The notes: generated from the letters alone by a model not told the origin. A stretch of DNA of 64,000 nucleotides from Pseudomonas alcaligenes (GCF_014490745.1 NZ_LZEU01000001.1:1263501-1327500), one strand, 5' to 3'; positions 16,358 through 25,819 are shown, counted from the stretch's first letter. Numbers and translations are program-made.

Positions 16358-17947
16358 TCAGTGCCCCAGCAGCGCCAGGCATTCGGCAACCAAGGCCTCG
16401 GCGTGGGCGTGGCTGGCGTCGTGCATGATGATGCGATCCGGACGCACCACCAGCAGGCTATGGGGCGCCCCGAGGGGCATCAGGCACTGGCCCAGATCCT
16501 CGGCGAAGGGCGATGAGCTGGTGCTCACCTGTCCCTGCAGGCCGATCTGCAGATAGCCGCCACCGGCCGCTTGCCAGCGCGACTGCAGTTGCGTGCTCAG
16601 CCCGGCGCGCGGGTCGCTGCCGAGGCCGACCAGGGTCAGCTGTTCACCGAGAAGCTCGTCGCTGAGAATGATGCGTCCGTCCGCCGTACGCACCAGGCCC
16701 TGGGGCAGCAGGCCGCCGCGCTGGATGCGCGCGCGCCAGGCCTGGCGCGCGAATAGGCCGCGCTTGAAGATATTCTTCGGCTTGATCTCGAGCTCCTCGA
16801 AGTGCCGACGGGCCGCGGGAATCAGCCGCAGTGTGCGCATCAGGCCATGGCCGAGGGCGGCCAGCAGGGCATTGCGCGGCATGATCAGCAGGCCCATGAG
16901 CCTGGCCAGGCGGATCATTTCCTGGGCGTGGGGACGGCGCTCCTGGTCATAGCTGGCGAGGATTGCCGGTGCGGCCCGGCCCTGCAGCACCCAGGCCAGC
17001 TTCCAGGCCAGGTTGGCGGCATCGCGCAGGCCGGCGACCAGGCCCTGGCCGACAAAGGGCGGGGTGATATGGGCGGCATCGCCGACCAGGAACACCCGGC
17101 CCTGCTGGAAGCGCTTGCAGCAGCGGGCGTGGAAGCGGTAGACGGCTTTGCGTTCGATCTGCAGCTGCGCGGGGGCGATCCACGGCGCCAGCAGCTGGCT
17201 GATGCGTTCGTCGGCCTCCATCTGCTCGCGGGTTTCCCCAGGACGCAGCATGAACTCCCAGCGTTCCCGGCCGCCCGGCGCTGGCATATGCGGCGTGGGG
17301 CGGCGGTGGTCGCAAATGAACTCGACGTGGTCGATGGACTGGCCCTGGCGCTCGCAGGCATCGACGATCAGCCAGTCCTCGCTATAACTGCGCCCGTCGA
17401 ACTCCTGGCCGATCAGGCCACGTACCACCGAGCTGGCACCGTCGGCGCCGACCAGATAGCGGGCATGAATCCGCCGGATCTGGCCGCTGGCGCCGTGCAG
17501 CAGGGCGTGCACGCCGCTGTCGTCCTGCTGCAGTTCCTGCAACGTCCAGCCGCCCTGGCTGGTGACGCTGGGCTGGCGCAGGGCCTGGCTGCGCATCGCC
17601 CGTTCCAGATCCGGCTGGTAGAAGGTCACCAGCTTCGGGTGGCCATCGATGCTGCCGGCCGTGTTGGCCCGGCCGAAGGGGCCTACCAGCGGGCAATGCA
17701 TCCGCACCTCGGGAATCACGATCTTGGCGAACGCGTCCTCGGCCAGGCCGGCCAGCTGCAGGATGCGCAGCGCCTCGTTGTCGAGGGCGATGGCGCGCGG
17801 CATCAGCAGGATGTCATGGGCCTTGTCGATCACCACGACTCGCACGCCGTAGCGCCCGAGCAGGGCGGCCAGGGTGGCTCCGACCGGGCCGTTACCGACT
17901 ATCAGTACATCTGCTGCTTCCGGGAGTTCGTTGTTGTTCTGCTGCAT
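16358..17947 (-). CDS. FAD-dependent aromatic hydroxylase (MhpA-like)
   Basis: A 529-residue class A flavoprotein monooxygenase. The dinucleotide fold is at the N-terminus (LIVGNGPVGATLA, residues ~15-27), the DG motif at 169-170 (LVGADGASSVVRG) and the GD motif at 289-290 (FLVGDAAHITPPF). Length and the long C-terminal thioredoxin-like tail match 3-(3-hydroxyphenyl)propionate hydroxylase and phenol-hydroxylase relatives, which add a hydroxyl next to an existing ring hydroxyl using NAD(P)H and O2. It would supply a catechol to the VOC protein. It is read away from the metallo-hydrolase at 18212 from a 264-nt divergent region. Specificity is not predictable; no mhpB, C, D, E or F homologues lie beside it. 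Confidence 0.87.
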   Translation of the reverse strand: MQQNNNELPEAADVLIVGNGPVGATLAALLGRYGVRVVVIDKAHDILLMPRAIALDNEALRILQLAGLAEDAFAKIVIPEVRMHCPLVGPFGRANTAGSIDGHPKLVTFYQPDLERAMRSQALRQPSVTSQGGWTLQELQQDDSGVHALLHGASGQIRRIHARYLVGADGASSVVRGLIGQEFDGRSYSEDWLIVDACERQGQSIDHVEFICDHRRPTPHMPAPGGRERWEFMLRPGETREQMEADERISQLLAPWIAPAQLQIERKAVYRFHARCCKRFQQGRVFLVGDAAHITPPFVGQGLVAGLRDAANLAWKLAWVLQGRAAPAILASYDQERRPHAQEMIRLARLMGLLIMPRNALLAALGHGLMRTLRLIPAARRHFEELEIKPKNIFKRGLFARQAWRARIQRGGLLPQGLVRTADGRIILSDELLGEQLTLVGLGSDPRAGLSTQLQSRWQAAGGGYLQIGLQGQVSTSSSPFAEDLGQCLMPLGAPHSLLVVRPDRIIMHDASHAHAEALVAECLALLGH

Positions 17948-18010
17948 GGCGGACTTCTGCTGATGGGCGCGCTGGCGCGGGTGACAGAATTAATGCCATG
18001 TTTGTCAAAA

Positions 18011-18044
18011 ATGAGCAATTACTCAATATTGGTGTTTTGTTCAT
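18011..18044. promoter_or_regulatory. Candidate operator upstream of the FAD hydroxylase
   Basis: TGAGCAATTACTCA at 18012-18025 is a 14-bp near palindrome (one mismatched pair). ATGAGCAA at 18011-18018 also faces TTGTTCAT at 18037-18044. On the minus strand a TTGACA hexamer lies just inside (~18002-18007), about 55 nt before the hydroxylase ATG. A TetR target is plausible. Confidence 0.4.
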
Positions 18045-18211
18045 CTGTGGGTGCCGGCGCCGAGGTGGGTCGAGGGTGTCGTCCTGCTGTGGGGGCTGTG
18101 CTGGGCGGGGCTGGCGGCTCTGTCTGCCCGCCTGGGGCAAATCGGACGAAGGCCCTCCGCCCGGCAATTCAACTGTGACAAAATTGCCGCAAACAGCCTG
18201 AAGGAAGCCCG

Positions 18212-18856
18212 ATGGACGCCGCAAAACCTGCCCTGATCCGTGAAACCTTCCCCGTCGGCCCGTTGCAGTGCAACTGCACCATCATCGGCGACCCGGTGAG
18301 CAAGCAGGCCATAGTGGTCGATCCGGGCGGCAACCCGGAGCTGATCATGGCGCGTCTGGAGGCCCATGGCCTGAAGGTGGTGAGCATCGTGCACACCCAT
18401 GCCCATCTGGATCATTTCCTCGCCTCGGGCCAGCTCAAGGAGCTGACCGGCGCCAGCCTGCATCTGCACAAGGACGACCAGTTCCTCTGGGACAACCTGG
18501 AGATGCAGTGCCGCATGTTCGGCGTGCCCTACACGCCGGTGCCAGCGCCGGATCAGTGGCTGGCCGACGACGAGGCGCTGGCCTGCGGTTGCGGCGTGGC
18601 CCTGCACACGCCGGGGCATACGCCGGGTTCGACCAGCTTCTGGTTCCCTGAGGCCAAGCTGCTGATTGCCGGCGATACCCTGTTCCGCCGTGGCATCGGC
18701 CGTACCGACCTGTGGGGCGGCGACTACGCCACCATCGAACGCTCGATCCGCCAGCGCCTGTACCGCCTGGACGAAGACGCCACAGTGGTCACCGGTCATG
18801 GCCCGGACACTCGACTGGGCGACGAAATGCGCGAAAATCCTTTTGTGCGGGCCTGA
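18212..18856 (+). CDS. MBL-fold metallo-hydrolase (glyoxalase II-like)
   Basis: A 214-residue metallo-beta-lactamase fold protein. The metal motif HTHAHLDH occupies residues 61-68, followed by the His of LHTPGHTPGS, the Asp of IAGDTLF and the His of VTGHGPDT, so a complete binuclear site is present. This GloB-like/YcbL-type subgroup hydrolyses thioesters such as S-lactoylglutathione in some members; the activity of this protein is not known. It is shorter than true GloB (~255 aa) and lacks its C-terminal substrate helix domain. It precedes the OmpA-like gene by 122 nt, with a small perfect hairpin (18891-18907) between. Confidence 0.88.
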   Translation: MDAAKPALIRETFPVGPLQCNCTIIGDPVSKQAIVVDPGGNPELIMARLEAHGLKVVSIVHTHAHLDHFLASGQLKELTGASLHLHKDDQFLWDNLEMQCRMFGVPYTPVPAPDQWLADDEALACGCGVALHTPGHTPGSTSFWFPEAKLLIAGDTLFRRGIGRTDLWGGDYATIERSIRQRLYRLDEDATVVTGHGPDTRLGDEMRENPFVRA

Positions 18857-18890
18857 GTGGTACAGCCTGCAAATATTTGGCGGGGCGCAG

Positions 18891-18907
18891 GGTTCCCCTC
18901 GGGAACC
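18891..18907. repeat. Short perfect hairpin between metallo-hydrolase and OmpA-like genes
   Basis: GGTTCCC-CTC-GGGAACC, a 7-bp stem with a 3-nt loop. No U-run follows, so it may be a weak terminator or a 5' leader structure rather than a standard rho-independent terminator. Confidence 0.4.
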
Positions 18908-18978
18908 GTTCGTCCGCGCTGTGTTCCAACTGTCAGCAGCCGTTCTGGCTGAGTAACAATCCCCCGGGAGTCCAATCC

Positions 18979-19653
18979 ATGTTTACCCCTTCGCGTCTGG
19001 TGATCGCCGCTACCCTGGCGGCGCTGATGACTGGCTGTGCCTCGCAGAACCCCTATGACAACCAGAGCTCCGGTGGCATGAGCAAGACAGCCAAGTACGG
19101 TGGTCTCGGCGCGCTCGCCGGTGCGGTCGCCGGTGCGGCGATCAACCACGACAACCGCGGCAAGGGTGCGCTGATCGGCGCGGCAGTGGCTGGTGCGGCT
19201 GGTGCCGGTTACGGCTATTACGTCGACAAGCAGGAAGCCGAACTGCGCCGCAGCATGGAAGGCACCGGCGTGCAGGTCGAGCGCCAGGGCGACACCATCC
19301 AGCTGGTCATGCCGGGCAACATCACCTTCGCCACCGACTCGGCGGATATCGCCAGCAGCTTCTATACCCCGCTGAACAACCTGGCCAGCTCGTTCCGCCA
19401 GTACAACCAGAACAGCATCGAGGTGGTCGGTCACACCGACAGCACCGGCAGCCACCAGTACAACATGAGCCTGTCCCAGCGCCGGGCGCAGAGTGTGGCC
19501 AACTACCTGAGCGCCCAGGGTGTGGATGCCTCGCGCCTGAGCAGCCGCGGTGTCGGCCCCGACCAGCCGATCGCCAGCAACGCCACGGCGGATGGCCGGG
19601 CACAGAACCGTCGGGTCGAGGTCACGTTGCGACCACTTCCCAATCAGCAATAA
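18979..19653 (+). CDS. OmpA-family lipoprotein (YiaD-like)
   Basis: A 224-residue outer-membrane lipoprotein. The signal peptide ends in the lipobox LMTGC with Cys20 as the lipidated residue. A glycine-zipper segment follows (GGLGALAGAVAGAA and ALIGAAVAGAAGAGYG, ~43-80), then an OmpA C-terminal peptidoglycan-binding domain (~105-220) with ITFATDSADI, VVGHTDSTGS and the motif RRAQSVANYLSAQGV with NRRVEV near the end. It ties the outer membrane to the cell wall. GGGAG lies before the ATG at 18979. It is monocistronic, closed by the terminator at 19663. From memory the P. aeruginosa counterpart sits near pta, as here. Confidence 0.9.
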   Translation: MFTPSRLVIAATLAALMTGCASQNPYDNQSSGGMSKTAKYGGLGALAGAVAGAAINHDNRGKGALIGAAVAGAAGAGYGYYVDKQEAELRRSMEGTGVQVERQGDTIQLVMPGNITFATDSADIASSFYTPLNNLASSFRQYNQNSIEVVGHTDSTGSHQYNMSLSQRRAQSVANYLSAQGVDASRLSSRGVGPDQPIASNATADGRAQNRRVEVTLRPLPNQQ

Positions 19654-19662
19654 GCCCCTCCG

Positions 19663-19693
19663 GAAAGCCCTCGTTTGAGGGCTTTCTGCTTTC
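19663..19693 (+). terminator. Intrinsic terminator of the OmpA-like gene
   Basis: GAAAGCCCTC-GTTT-GAGGGCTTTC, a perfect 10-bp stem with a tetraloop, followed by TGCTTTCT. It sits 10 nt after the stop codon. Confidence 0.8.
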
Positions 19694-19818
19694 TGGCACC
19701 GCCCGTCGAGCGAGTGGTGCAGTTCCGATTCCTGACTAGACTCTCAACAGATTTCCCTCTGTCGCGGGTTGACTCGGCGCATTGCAGGTGAGCGATGACC
19801 GCCGGCGAAGGATGAAGA

Positions 19819-22800
19819 ATGCCCATGGACGACCCCGTTCCTCTCGTACACGCGCGCAAACCCTGGATTCCGCTGCTGGTTTCGGTTCTGCTGATGCTGG
19901 GCTTCGGTGCCCTGGTGACCTGGCAGTGGCAGATCCTCAGCGCCAACAGCAAGGCTGAGCAGCAGCGGCGCTTCGCTCTGGAAGTAGCTGGCATCGAGCA
20001 GAGCGTGCGCGAACGCATGCTGGCCTATGAAATGGTGCTGCGTGGCATGTCCGGGCTGGTGGCCGGCAGCGACGATGTGTCCTTTGAGGAGTGGCGTCGC
20101 GCCAGCGAGCAGCTGCAGCTGCAGGAACGCTACCCGGGCATCCAGGCGCTGAGCTGGAACAGCTACCTCCACAGTGGCGGTGTGGAGTCCTTTGTCGAGC
20201 GTACTCGGGCCCAGGGGCGTCCGGAGTTCCAGGCTTTCCCACCGGGGGAACGCGACGACTACCTGGTGGTCAACTTCATCTACCCGCTGGACTGGCGCAA
20301 TCGCCGGGCGATCGGCTTCGACATGTACAGCGAGGCCACCCGCCGCGAGGCCATCAGCCGCGCGCGTGACAGTGGCGAGGCGGTGCTCACCGGCCCGCTG
20401 CACCTGCGTCAGGAAACCGAGCAGGATGTGCAGACCGGCCTGCTGCTGTACCTGCCGGTGTATCGCCAGGACATCCCGCAAACCAGCCTGGACGAGCGGC
20501 GTACGGCGGTGCTGGGGATGGTAGCCGGCACCTTCCGCGTGGCCGACCTGATGCGCGGTATCCTCGGGCGCAGCAGCGAGTTGTTCGAGATCGGCCTGGT
20601 GGATGCCGGGGATACCGGCAATCCGCTGCTCAAGGCGGACGGCGAGCAGGCGCATGAGGCGCGCTTCCAGGTGACCCGCGAGCTGGATATCTACGGGCGT
20701 ACCTGGCAGTTGCAGGTCAGCAGCACGCCACGCTACGAAGCCTCGATGCACAACAGCGATCTCAGCTTCAGTCTGTTCAGCGGCCTGCTGGCAGCGCTGC
20801 TGCTGTCCGTCTCGGTGGGCGGCTACCTGTTCCTGCGTGAGCGCACACTCAGCCGTAGTGAAAGTCAGAGCCGCATGGTGCGCGAGCGCGAGGAGCGCTT
20901 TCGCCTGGTGGTGGAGGCTTCGCCCAACGCCATAGTGCTGGCCGACCAGAAAGGGCGGATCAGCATGGTCAACCGACAGACCGAACTGCTGTTCGGCTAC
21001 GCGCGCGACGAGCTGCTCGGCGAGCCGGTGGAAAAACTGCTGCCCGAGGCCATCCGCGCGGCCCACGTCGGTTTGCGTGCGGGCTATCAGGCGGCGCCGG
21101 AGCCGCGGCGCATGGGTGGCAACCGCGAGCTGTTCGGCCAGCACCGCGATGGCCGGATGATTCCGCTGGAAGTGGGCCTGTCGCCACTGCGCAGCGGTGA
21201 CGAGCTGCTGGTGCAGGCGGTGATCATCGACATCAGTGCGCGCAAGGCCGCCGAGGAGCGCTTCCGTCAGGTGGTGGAGGCCTCGCCCAACGCCATCCTG
21301 CTGGTCGACAGCCAGGGCCGGGTGGCCATGGTCAACCGCCAGACCGAATTGATGTTCGGCTATACCCGCGCCGAGCTGCTGGGCCAGGCGGTGGAGATGC
21401 TGCTGCCGGAGTCATTGCGCGGCGCGCATCCGGGGCTGCGCCAGGGCTTCTTCCGCGACCCGTCGCCACGCAGCATGGGCAGCAACCGCGAGCTGTTCGG
21501 CCAGCACCGCGATGGCCAGCTGATCCCGCTTGAGGTGGGCCTGTCGCCGTTGCGCAGTGGCGACGAGCTGCTGGTGCAGGCGGTGATCATCGATATCAGC
21601 GAGCGCCGCGCCGCCGAGCAGCGTCTGCGCGAGCAGGCCGAGCAGCTGGCGCTGGCCAACCGCTACAAGTCCGAGTTCCTGGCCAACATGTCCCATGAGC
21701 TGCGCACGCCGCTCAACAGCATCCTGATCCTCAGCGAACAGCTGAAGCAGAACATGGCCGGCAATCTCACCGAGAAGCAGGTCAAGCACGCCGACATCAT
21801 CTACAAGGCCGGCAACGACCTGCTGCAGCTGATCAACGACGTGCTCGACCTGGCCAAGATCGAGGCCGGGCGGGTGCAGCTCAAGCTGGAACCGTTGAAC
21901 GTCCATGACATGCTGGTGGAGCTGGATTCCAGCCTGCGTCCGATGGCCGAGATCAAGGGCCTGCGCCTGCTCAGCAACCTGGAGCCCGGGGTGCCGCGGA
22001 TGATCCATACGGATCGCGGCCGCCTGCACCAGATCCTGCGCAACCTGCTGTCCAATGCCCTGAAATTCACCGAGAAGGGCGAGGTGGAGCTGTCCATCAG
22101 CCGCTCGGATACTTCCCTGGACGACGAGCGCGAAACCCTGGAGATCGTGGTGCGCGATACCGGCATTGGCATTGCCGCTGAGCAGCACGAGCGGATCTTC
22201 CAGGCCTTCCAGCAGATCGATGGCTCCACCAGCCGGCGCTTCGGCGGCACCGGCCTGGGCCTGGCCATCACCCGCCAACTGGTCGAAGTGCTCGGCGGGC
22301 AGATCCGCCTGGACAGCGTGCTCGGCGGCGGCTCGCGCTTCACCGTGCTGTTGCCGGTGGTAGCGCTGGCCCATAGCGAAACCGACGACTCGCTCAGCAG
22401 TGCGCCGCTGCGCAGCGGCCAGGGGCCGGCGGTGCTGGTGGTCGAGGACGACCTGAATTTCGCCTCGGTGATCGCCGAAGAGGCGCAGGCCCATGGTTTC
22501 TCCTGCGTGCTGTGCCGCAGCGGCAAGCAGGCGATCGGCCTGCTGCAGGGCGAGCGTTTCGTCGCGGTGATCCTCGATATCCTGCTGCCGGACATCAGTG
22601 GCTGGCAGATCTACCGGCGCCTGCGCAGCCTGGTGCAGTACCGCGATATCCCGGTGCATATCGTCTCCTGTGTGCCGCAGCCACAGGACTGGCAGGAGGA
22701 CGGCACCCGCTACCTGGTCAAGCCGATCGGCCGCAGTGAGCTGGAGCAGGTATTCCAGGATATCGGCATGGCCGAGGTCGGCAGTTTCCCGCTGCTGCTG

Positions 22801-23577
22801 GTGGAAGACGTCGAGGTCGAGCGCGAGCACTACCGCGAGCATCTGCAGCAGCTCGGTTTCGGCGTGACTGCGGTGGGTACGGCCGAGGCCGCGCGCGATG
22901 CTTACCTGAGCCGCAACTTCGGCGCGCTGGTGATCGACCTGGATTTGCCCGACCAGGATGGCTTCGACCTGCTCGAGGCCCTGCACCGCGAGCGGCCGCT
23001 GCAGGCTACCCAGGTGGTAATCAACACCGGCGTCGATATCACCCGCAGCGACCTGCAGCGCCTGCGCCGCTATTCGGCAGTGGTGGTGCGCAAGAGTGGC
23101 GACGACCTGCAGCCGCTCAGCGCGGCCCTGCAGCGCTTCCTCTCCACCGTACGCGAGCCGCAGCTGGACAGCAGTGGGCTGAGCGGCAAGCGTGTGCTGC
23201 TGGTGGACGACGATGTACGCAACATCTACGCGATGACCGCGCTGCTTGATGAGGTGGGGCTGGCCATAGTGCCTGCCCGCGACGGCCTGGAGGCGCTGGC
23301 GTGCTTCGCCCGCGAACCCTTCGACCTGGTGCTGATGGACATGGCCATGCCCAACATGGACGGCTACACCGCCACCCGCATCCTCAAGGAGGAACGCGAC
23401 TGCCAGATTCCGGTAATTGCCCTGACGGCCCATGCGATGAAGGGCGACCGCGAGAAATGCATCACCGCTGGGGCCGATGACTACCTGGCCAAGCCGGTAG
23501 GGCGCCAGGAGCTGCTGGAAATGCTCCATCGCTGGCTCAGCGATGCGAGCGAGCCGCAGCTGCAGGCGCGTGGCTGA
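19819..23577 (+). CDS. Hybrid sensor histidine kinase (CHASE-PAS-PAS-HK-REC-REC-REC)
   Basis: A 1252-residue membrane kinase. Membrane segment ~15-38, CHASE sensor ~75-280 (ERYPGIQALSWNSYL; RRAIGFDMYSE), second membrane segment ~315-340, PAS domains ~360-475 and ~480-596 that are near copies of each other, HisKA with His626 (NMSHELRTPLNS), ATPase domain ~730-850 (GGTGLGLAITRQL), then three receivers with Asp920 (VILDILLPD), Asp1040 (LVIDLDLPDQDG) and Asp1174 (LMDMAMPNMDG). No HPt is present, so a separate phosphotransfer protein may be needed. The ATG at 19819 is used; a second in-frame ATG lies 6 nt on. The REC-GGDEF-EAL gene follows on the same strand and is the likely output. Confidence 0.93.
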   Translation: MPMDDPVPLVHARKPWIPLLVSVLLMLGFGALVTWQWQILSANSKAEQQRRFALEVAGIEQSVRERMLAYEMVLRGMSGLVAGSDDVSFEEWRRASEQLQLQERYPGIQALSWNSYLHSGGVESFVERTRAQGRPEFQAFPPGERDDYLVVNFIYPLDWRNRRAIGFDMYSEATRREAISRARDSGEAVLTGPLHLRQETEQDVQTGLLLYLPVYRQDIPQTSLDERRTAVLGMVAGTFRVADLMRGILGRSSELFEIGLVDAGDTGNPLLKADGEQAHEARFQVTRELDIYGRTWQLQVSSTPRYEASMHNSDLSFSLFSGLLAALLLSVSVGGYLFLRERTLSRSESQSRMVREREERFRLVVEASPNAIVLADQKGRISMVNRQTELLFGYARDELLGEPVEKLLPEAIRAAHVGLRAGYQAAPEPRRMGGNRELFGQHRDGRMIPLEVGLSPLRSGDELLVQAVIIDISARKAAEERFRQVVEASPNAILLVDSQGRVAMVNRQTELMFGYTRAELLGQAVEMLLPESLRGAHPGLRQGFFRDPSPRSMGSNRELFGQHRDGQLIPLEVGLSPLRSGDELLVQAVIIDISERRAAEQRLREQAEQLALANRYKSEFLANMSHELRTPLNSILILSEQLKQNMAGNLTEKQVKHADIIYKAGNDLLQLINDVLDLAKIEAGRVQLKLEPLNVHDMLVELDSSLRPMAEIKGLRLLSNLEPGVPRMIHTDRGRLHQILRNLLSNALKFTEKGEVELSISRSDTSLDDERETLEIVVRDTGIGIAAEQHERIFQAFQQIDGSTSRRFGGTGLGLAITRQLVEVLGGQIRLDSVLGGGSRFTVLLPVVALAHSETDDSLSSAPLRSGQGPAVLVVEDDLNFASVIAEEAQAHGFSCVLCRSGKQAIGLLQGERFVAVILDILLPDISGWQIYRRLRSLVQYRDIPVHIVSCVPQPQDWQEDGTRYLVKPIGRSELEQVFQDIGMAEVGSFPLLLVEDVEVEREHYREHLQQLGFGVTAVGTAEAARDAYLSRNFGALVIDLDLPDQDGFDLLEALHRERPLQATQVVINTGVDITRSDLQRLRRYSAVVVRKSGDDLQPLSAALQRFLSTVREPQLDSSGLSGKRVLLVDDDVRNIYAMTALLDEVGLAIVPARDGLEALACFAREPFDLVLMDMAMPNMDGYTATRILKEERDCQIPVIALTAHAMKGDREKCITAGADDYLAKPVGRQELLEMLHRWLSDASEPQLQARG

Positions 23578-23682
23578 AGCGGGCAGGAGGGACGGCGACT
23601 ATGGCGGATGGACGCGGACAGCCACAGGGCGGATGCGCGCGAGGCGGGCAGCAGGCGTCGGCTGACGCCCGGGGAGGAAGGG

Positions 23683-25818
23683 ATGGCGTGGGTGCCGCTT
23701 GAAACGCCGGCCGACAGCCAGGTGCTGTTGGTGGTGGATGATCGCGAGGAAAACCTGGTGGCCATGGAGGCTCTGCTCGGCGACGGCCAGTGGGATGTAC
23801 GCACGGTCAATTCCGGCGAGGCGGCCCTGCGCTGCATGCAGGACGAGGACGTTGGCCTGGTGCTGCTCGACGTGCAGATGCCGAAGATGGACGGCTTCGA
23901 AGTGGCCCGCCTGATGCGTGGCAACCCGCATACCCGCTACACGCCGATCATCTTCCTCTCCGCCATCGCCCATACCGAGGACTCGGTGTTGCACGGCTAT
24001 GCCATTGGCGCGGTGGACTTCATTCTCAAGCCGTTCGACCCCAAGGTGCTGCGGCACAAGATCAATGCCCTGCTCGAGCACGAGCGCCATCGTCACGAGC
24101 TGCAGGTGCTCAGCCAGCAGCTGGACAACGCCCGGGCCTTCAACGCCTCGGTGCTGGAGAACGCCTCCGAGGGCATCCTGGTGATCGGCCAGGACGGCCT
24201 GATCACCTTCGCCAACCCGGCCATGGCGCAGATGCTCCATGGCAGCGTCGCCGAGCTGCAGGGTACCCAGCTGCTCTCCTATCTGAAGGCGCCAGAGATG
24301 TCGCAGAACTGGCAGGACACCGAGTTCTACCGGCACTGGCGGGCCGGTCAGACCTACCGCCTGCACGACGCAGTGCTCAAGACCTTCAGTGGCAGTGTGC
24401 TGCCGGTGGCGCTGTCCTGTTCGCCCCTGCCGCAGTACCAGAATTCCATGGTGCTGATCGCCCTGGACATGTCGGTGGTGAGCAACCTGCATGCCCAGCT
24501 GGAATCCCAGGCGGTGACCGATGCCCTGACCGGCCTGCACAACCGCCGCGGTTTTCACCAGGCGCTGGAGACGGCCCTGTCGCGCATCGACCGCAGCGGC
24601 AAGCGCATGGCCGTGCTCTATCTGGATCTCGATGGCTTCAAACGGATCAACGACTCCCTCGGCCATGCCGCCGGTGATGTGGTGCTGCGCCGGGTCGCCG
24701 AGCAGTTGAAGAGTTGCCTGCGCCCCTACGACATACTGGCGCGCATGGGCGGCGACGAGTTCACCGCGCTGCTCGACTCCCTCGACCACCCGGAGGATGC
24801 CGCGCGGGTGGCGGAGAAGCTGATCGAGCTGGTCTCGGTGCGGCACAAGCTCGATGGCATCGAGTTCACCGTCGGCGCCAGCGTCGGCATCGCCTGCTAC
24901 CCGGAGTGCGGGCAGACCGTGGACGGCCTGCTGCGCTCGGCGGACATGGCGATGTACGAGGCCAAGCGCGCAGGGCGCCAGCAGTACCGTTTCTTCTCGC
25001 CGGAAATGAACGGTCGCGCGCGCTCGCGGATGATGCTCGAAGAGAGCCTGCGCCTGGCCATCGAACAGAAGGATTTCGTGCTGTTCTACCAGCCGCAGAT
25101 CGACCTCGCCAGCGGCCGCCTGCGCGGTTTCGAGGCCTTGCTGCGCTGGCAGCACCGGGTGGCCGGCACCGTCGCGCCAGGGGTGTTCATCCCGCTGCTG
25201 GAGGAGACCCGCCTGATCAACCGCCTCGGTGGCTGGATCTTCCGCGAGGGCATCAGCCAGTGTCGGCAGTGGCAGGCGCAGTTCGGCGACAAGCTGCTGC
25301 TCAGCCTCAACGTCAGCCCGGTGCAGTTCGGCATGCCGCAGCTGGTGGAAGACCTCTATCAACTGCTGGAGGAGCTGCAGCTCGATCCGGCGCAGCTGGA
25401 GGTGGAGGTGACCGAGAGCGCACTGATGCAGAATCTCGACAACACCCGCGAGCAGCTGCAGCAGCTGCGTGCGTTAGGCGTGCGCATCGCCATCGACGAT
25501 TTCGGCACCGGCTACTCGTCGCTGGCTTATCTGCGCCACTTCGAGCTGGATACCCTGAAGATCGACCGCCTGTTCATCGCCAGCATGCTCGACTCGCGCA
25601 AGGATGCGGCCATCGTCAGCACCATCATCGATCTGGGCCACCACCTCGACCTGGAGGTGATCGCCGAGGGGGTGGAGACGGTAGAGCAGCGCGACTGGCT
25701 GATCGCCCATGGCTGCACCACCATGCAGGGCTTCCTGGTCGCGCCGGGCCTGCCGGTCGAGCAGGCCAGCGGCTTCCCGCAGCAGCTCGACTGGGCGACC
25801 TGGCGCGCGCGCGAGTGA
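23683..25818 (+). CDS. REC-PAS-GGDEF-EAL response regulator (c-di-GMP turnover)
   Basis: A 711-residue protein with a receiver (LLVVDDREEN; phosphoacceptor Asp63 in LLDVQMPKMDG), a PAS domain ~155-275, GGDEF at residues 356-360 with an inhibitory RxxD site (RPYD) five residues before it, and EAL at 484-486 (FEALLRW) with the downstream DDFGTGYSS and EGVE motifs. Both catalytic halves look intact, so it could make and break c-di-GMP under phosphorylation control. The ATG at 23683 is chosen over that at 23608 because GGGGAGGAA ends a few bases before it; the upstream ATG has no site at proper distance. It lies 105 nt after the three-receiver kinase, its probable partner. Confidence 0.92.
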   Translation: MAWVPLETPADSQVLLVVDDREENLVAMEALLGDGQWDVRTVNSGEAALRCMQDEDVGLVLLDVQMPKMDGFEVARLMRGNPHTRYTPIIFLSAIAHTEDSVLHGYAIGAVDFILKPFDPKVLRHKINALLEHERHRHELQVLSQQLDNARAFNASVLENASEGILVIGQDGLITFANPAMAQMLHGSVAELQGTQLLSYLKAPEMSQNWQDTEFYRHWRAGQTYRLHDAVLKTFSGSVLPVALSCSPLPQYQNSMVLIALDMSVVSNLHAQLESQAVTDALTGLHNRRGFHQALETALSRIDRSGKRMAVLYLDLDGFKRINDSLGHAAGDVVLRRVAEQLKSCLRPYDILARMGGDEFTALLDSLDHPEDAARVAEKLIELVSVRHKLDGIEFTVGASVGIACYPECGQTVDGLLRSADMAMYEAKRAGRQQYRFFSPEMNGRARSRMMLEESLRLAIEQKDFVLFYQPQIDLASGRLRGFEALLRWQHRVAGTVAPGVFIPLLEETRLINRLGGWIFREGISQCRQWQAQFGDKLLLSLNVSPVQFGMPQLVEDLYQLLEELQLDPAQLEVEVTESALMQNLDNTREQLQQLRALGVRIAIDDFGTGYSSLAYLRHFELDTLKIDRLFIASMLDSRKDAAIVSTIIDLGHHLDLEVIAEGVETVEQRDWLIAHGCTTMQGFLVAPGLPVEQASGFPQQLDWATWRARE

Positions 25819-25819
25819 A

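Noticed and set aside
16802..18178. A 458-codon plus-strand frame opposite the FAD hydroxylase
   Set aside because: The minus-strand gene has intact FAD motifs; the plus frame has none and crosses the divergent promoter.
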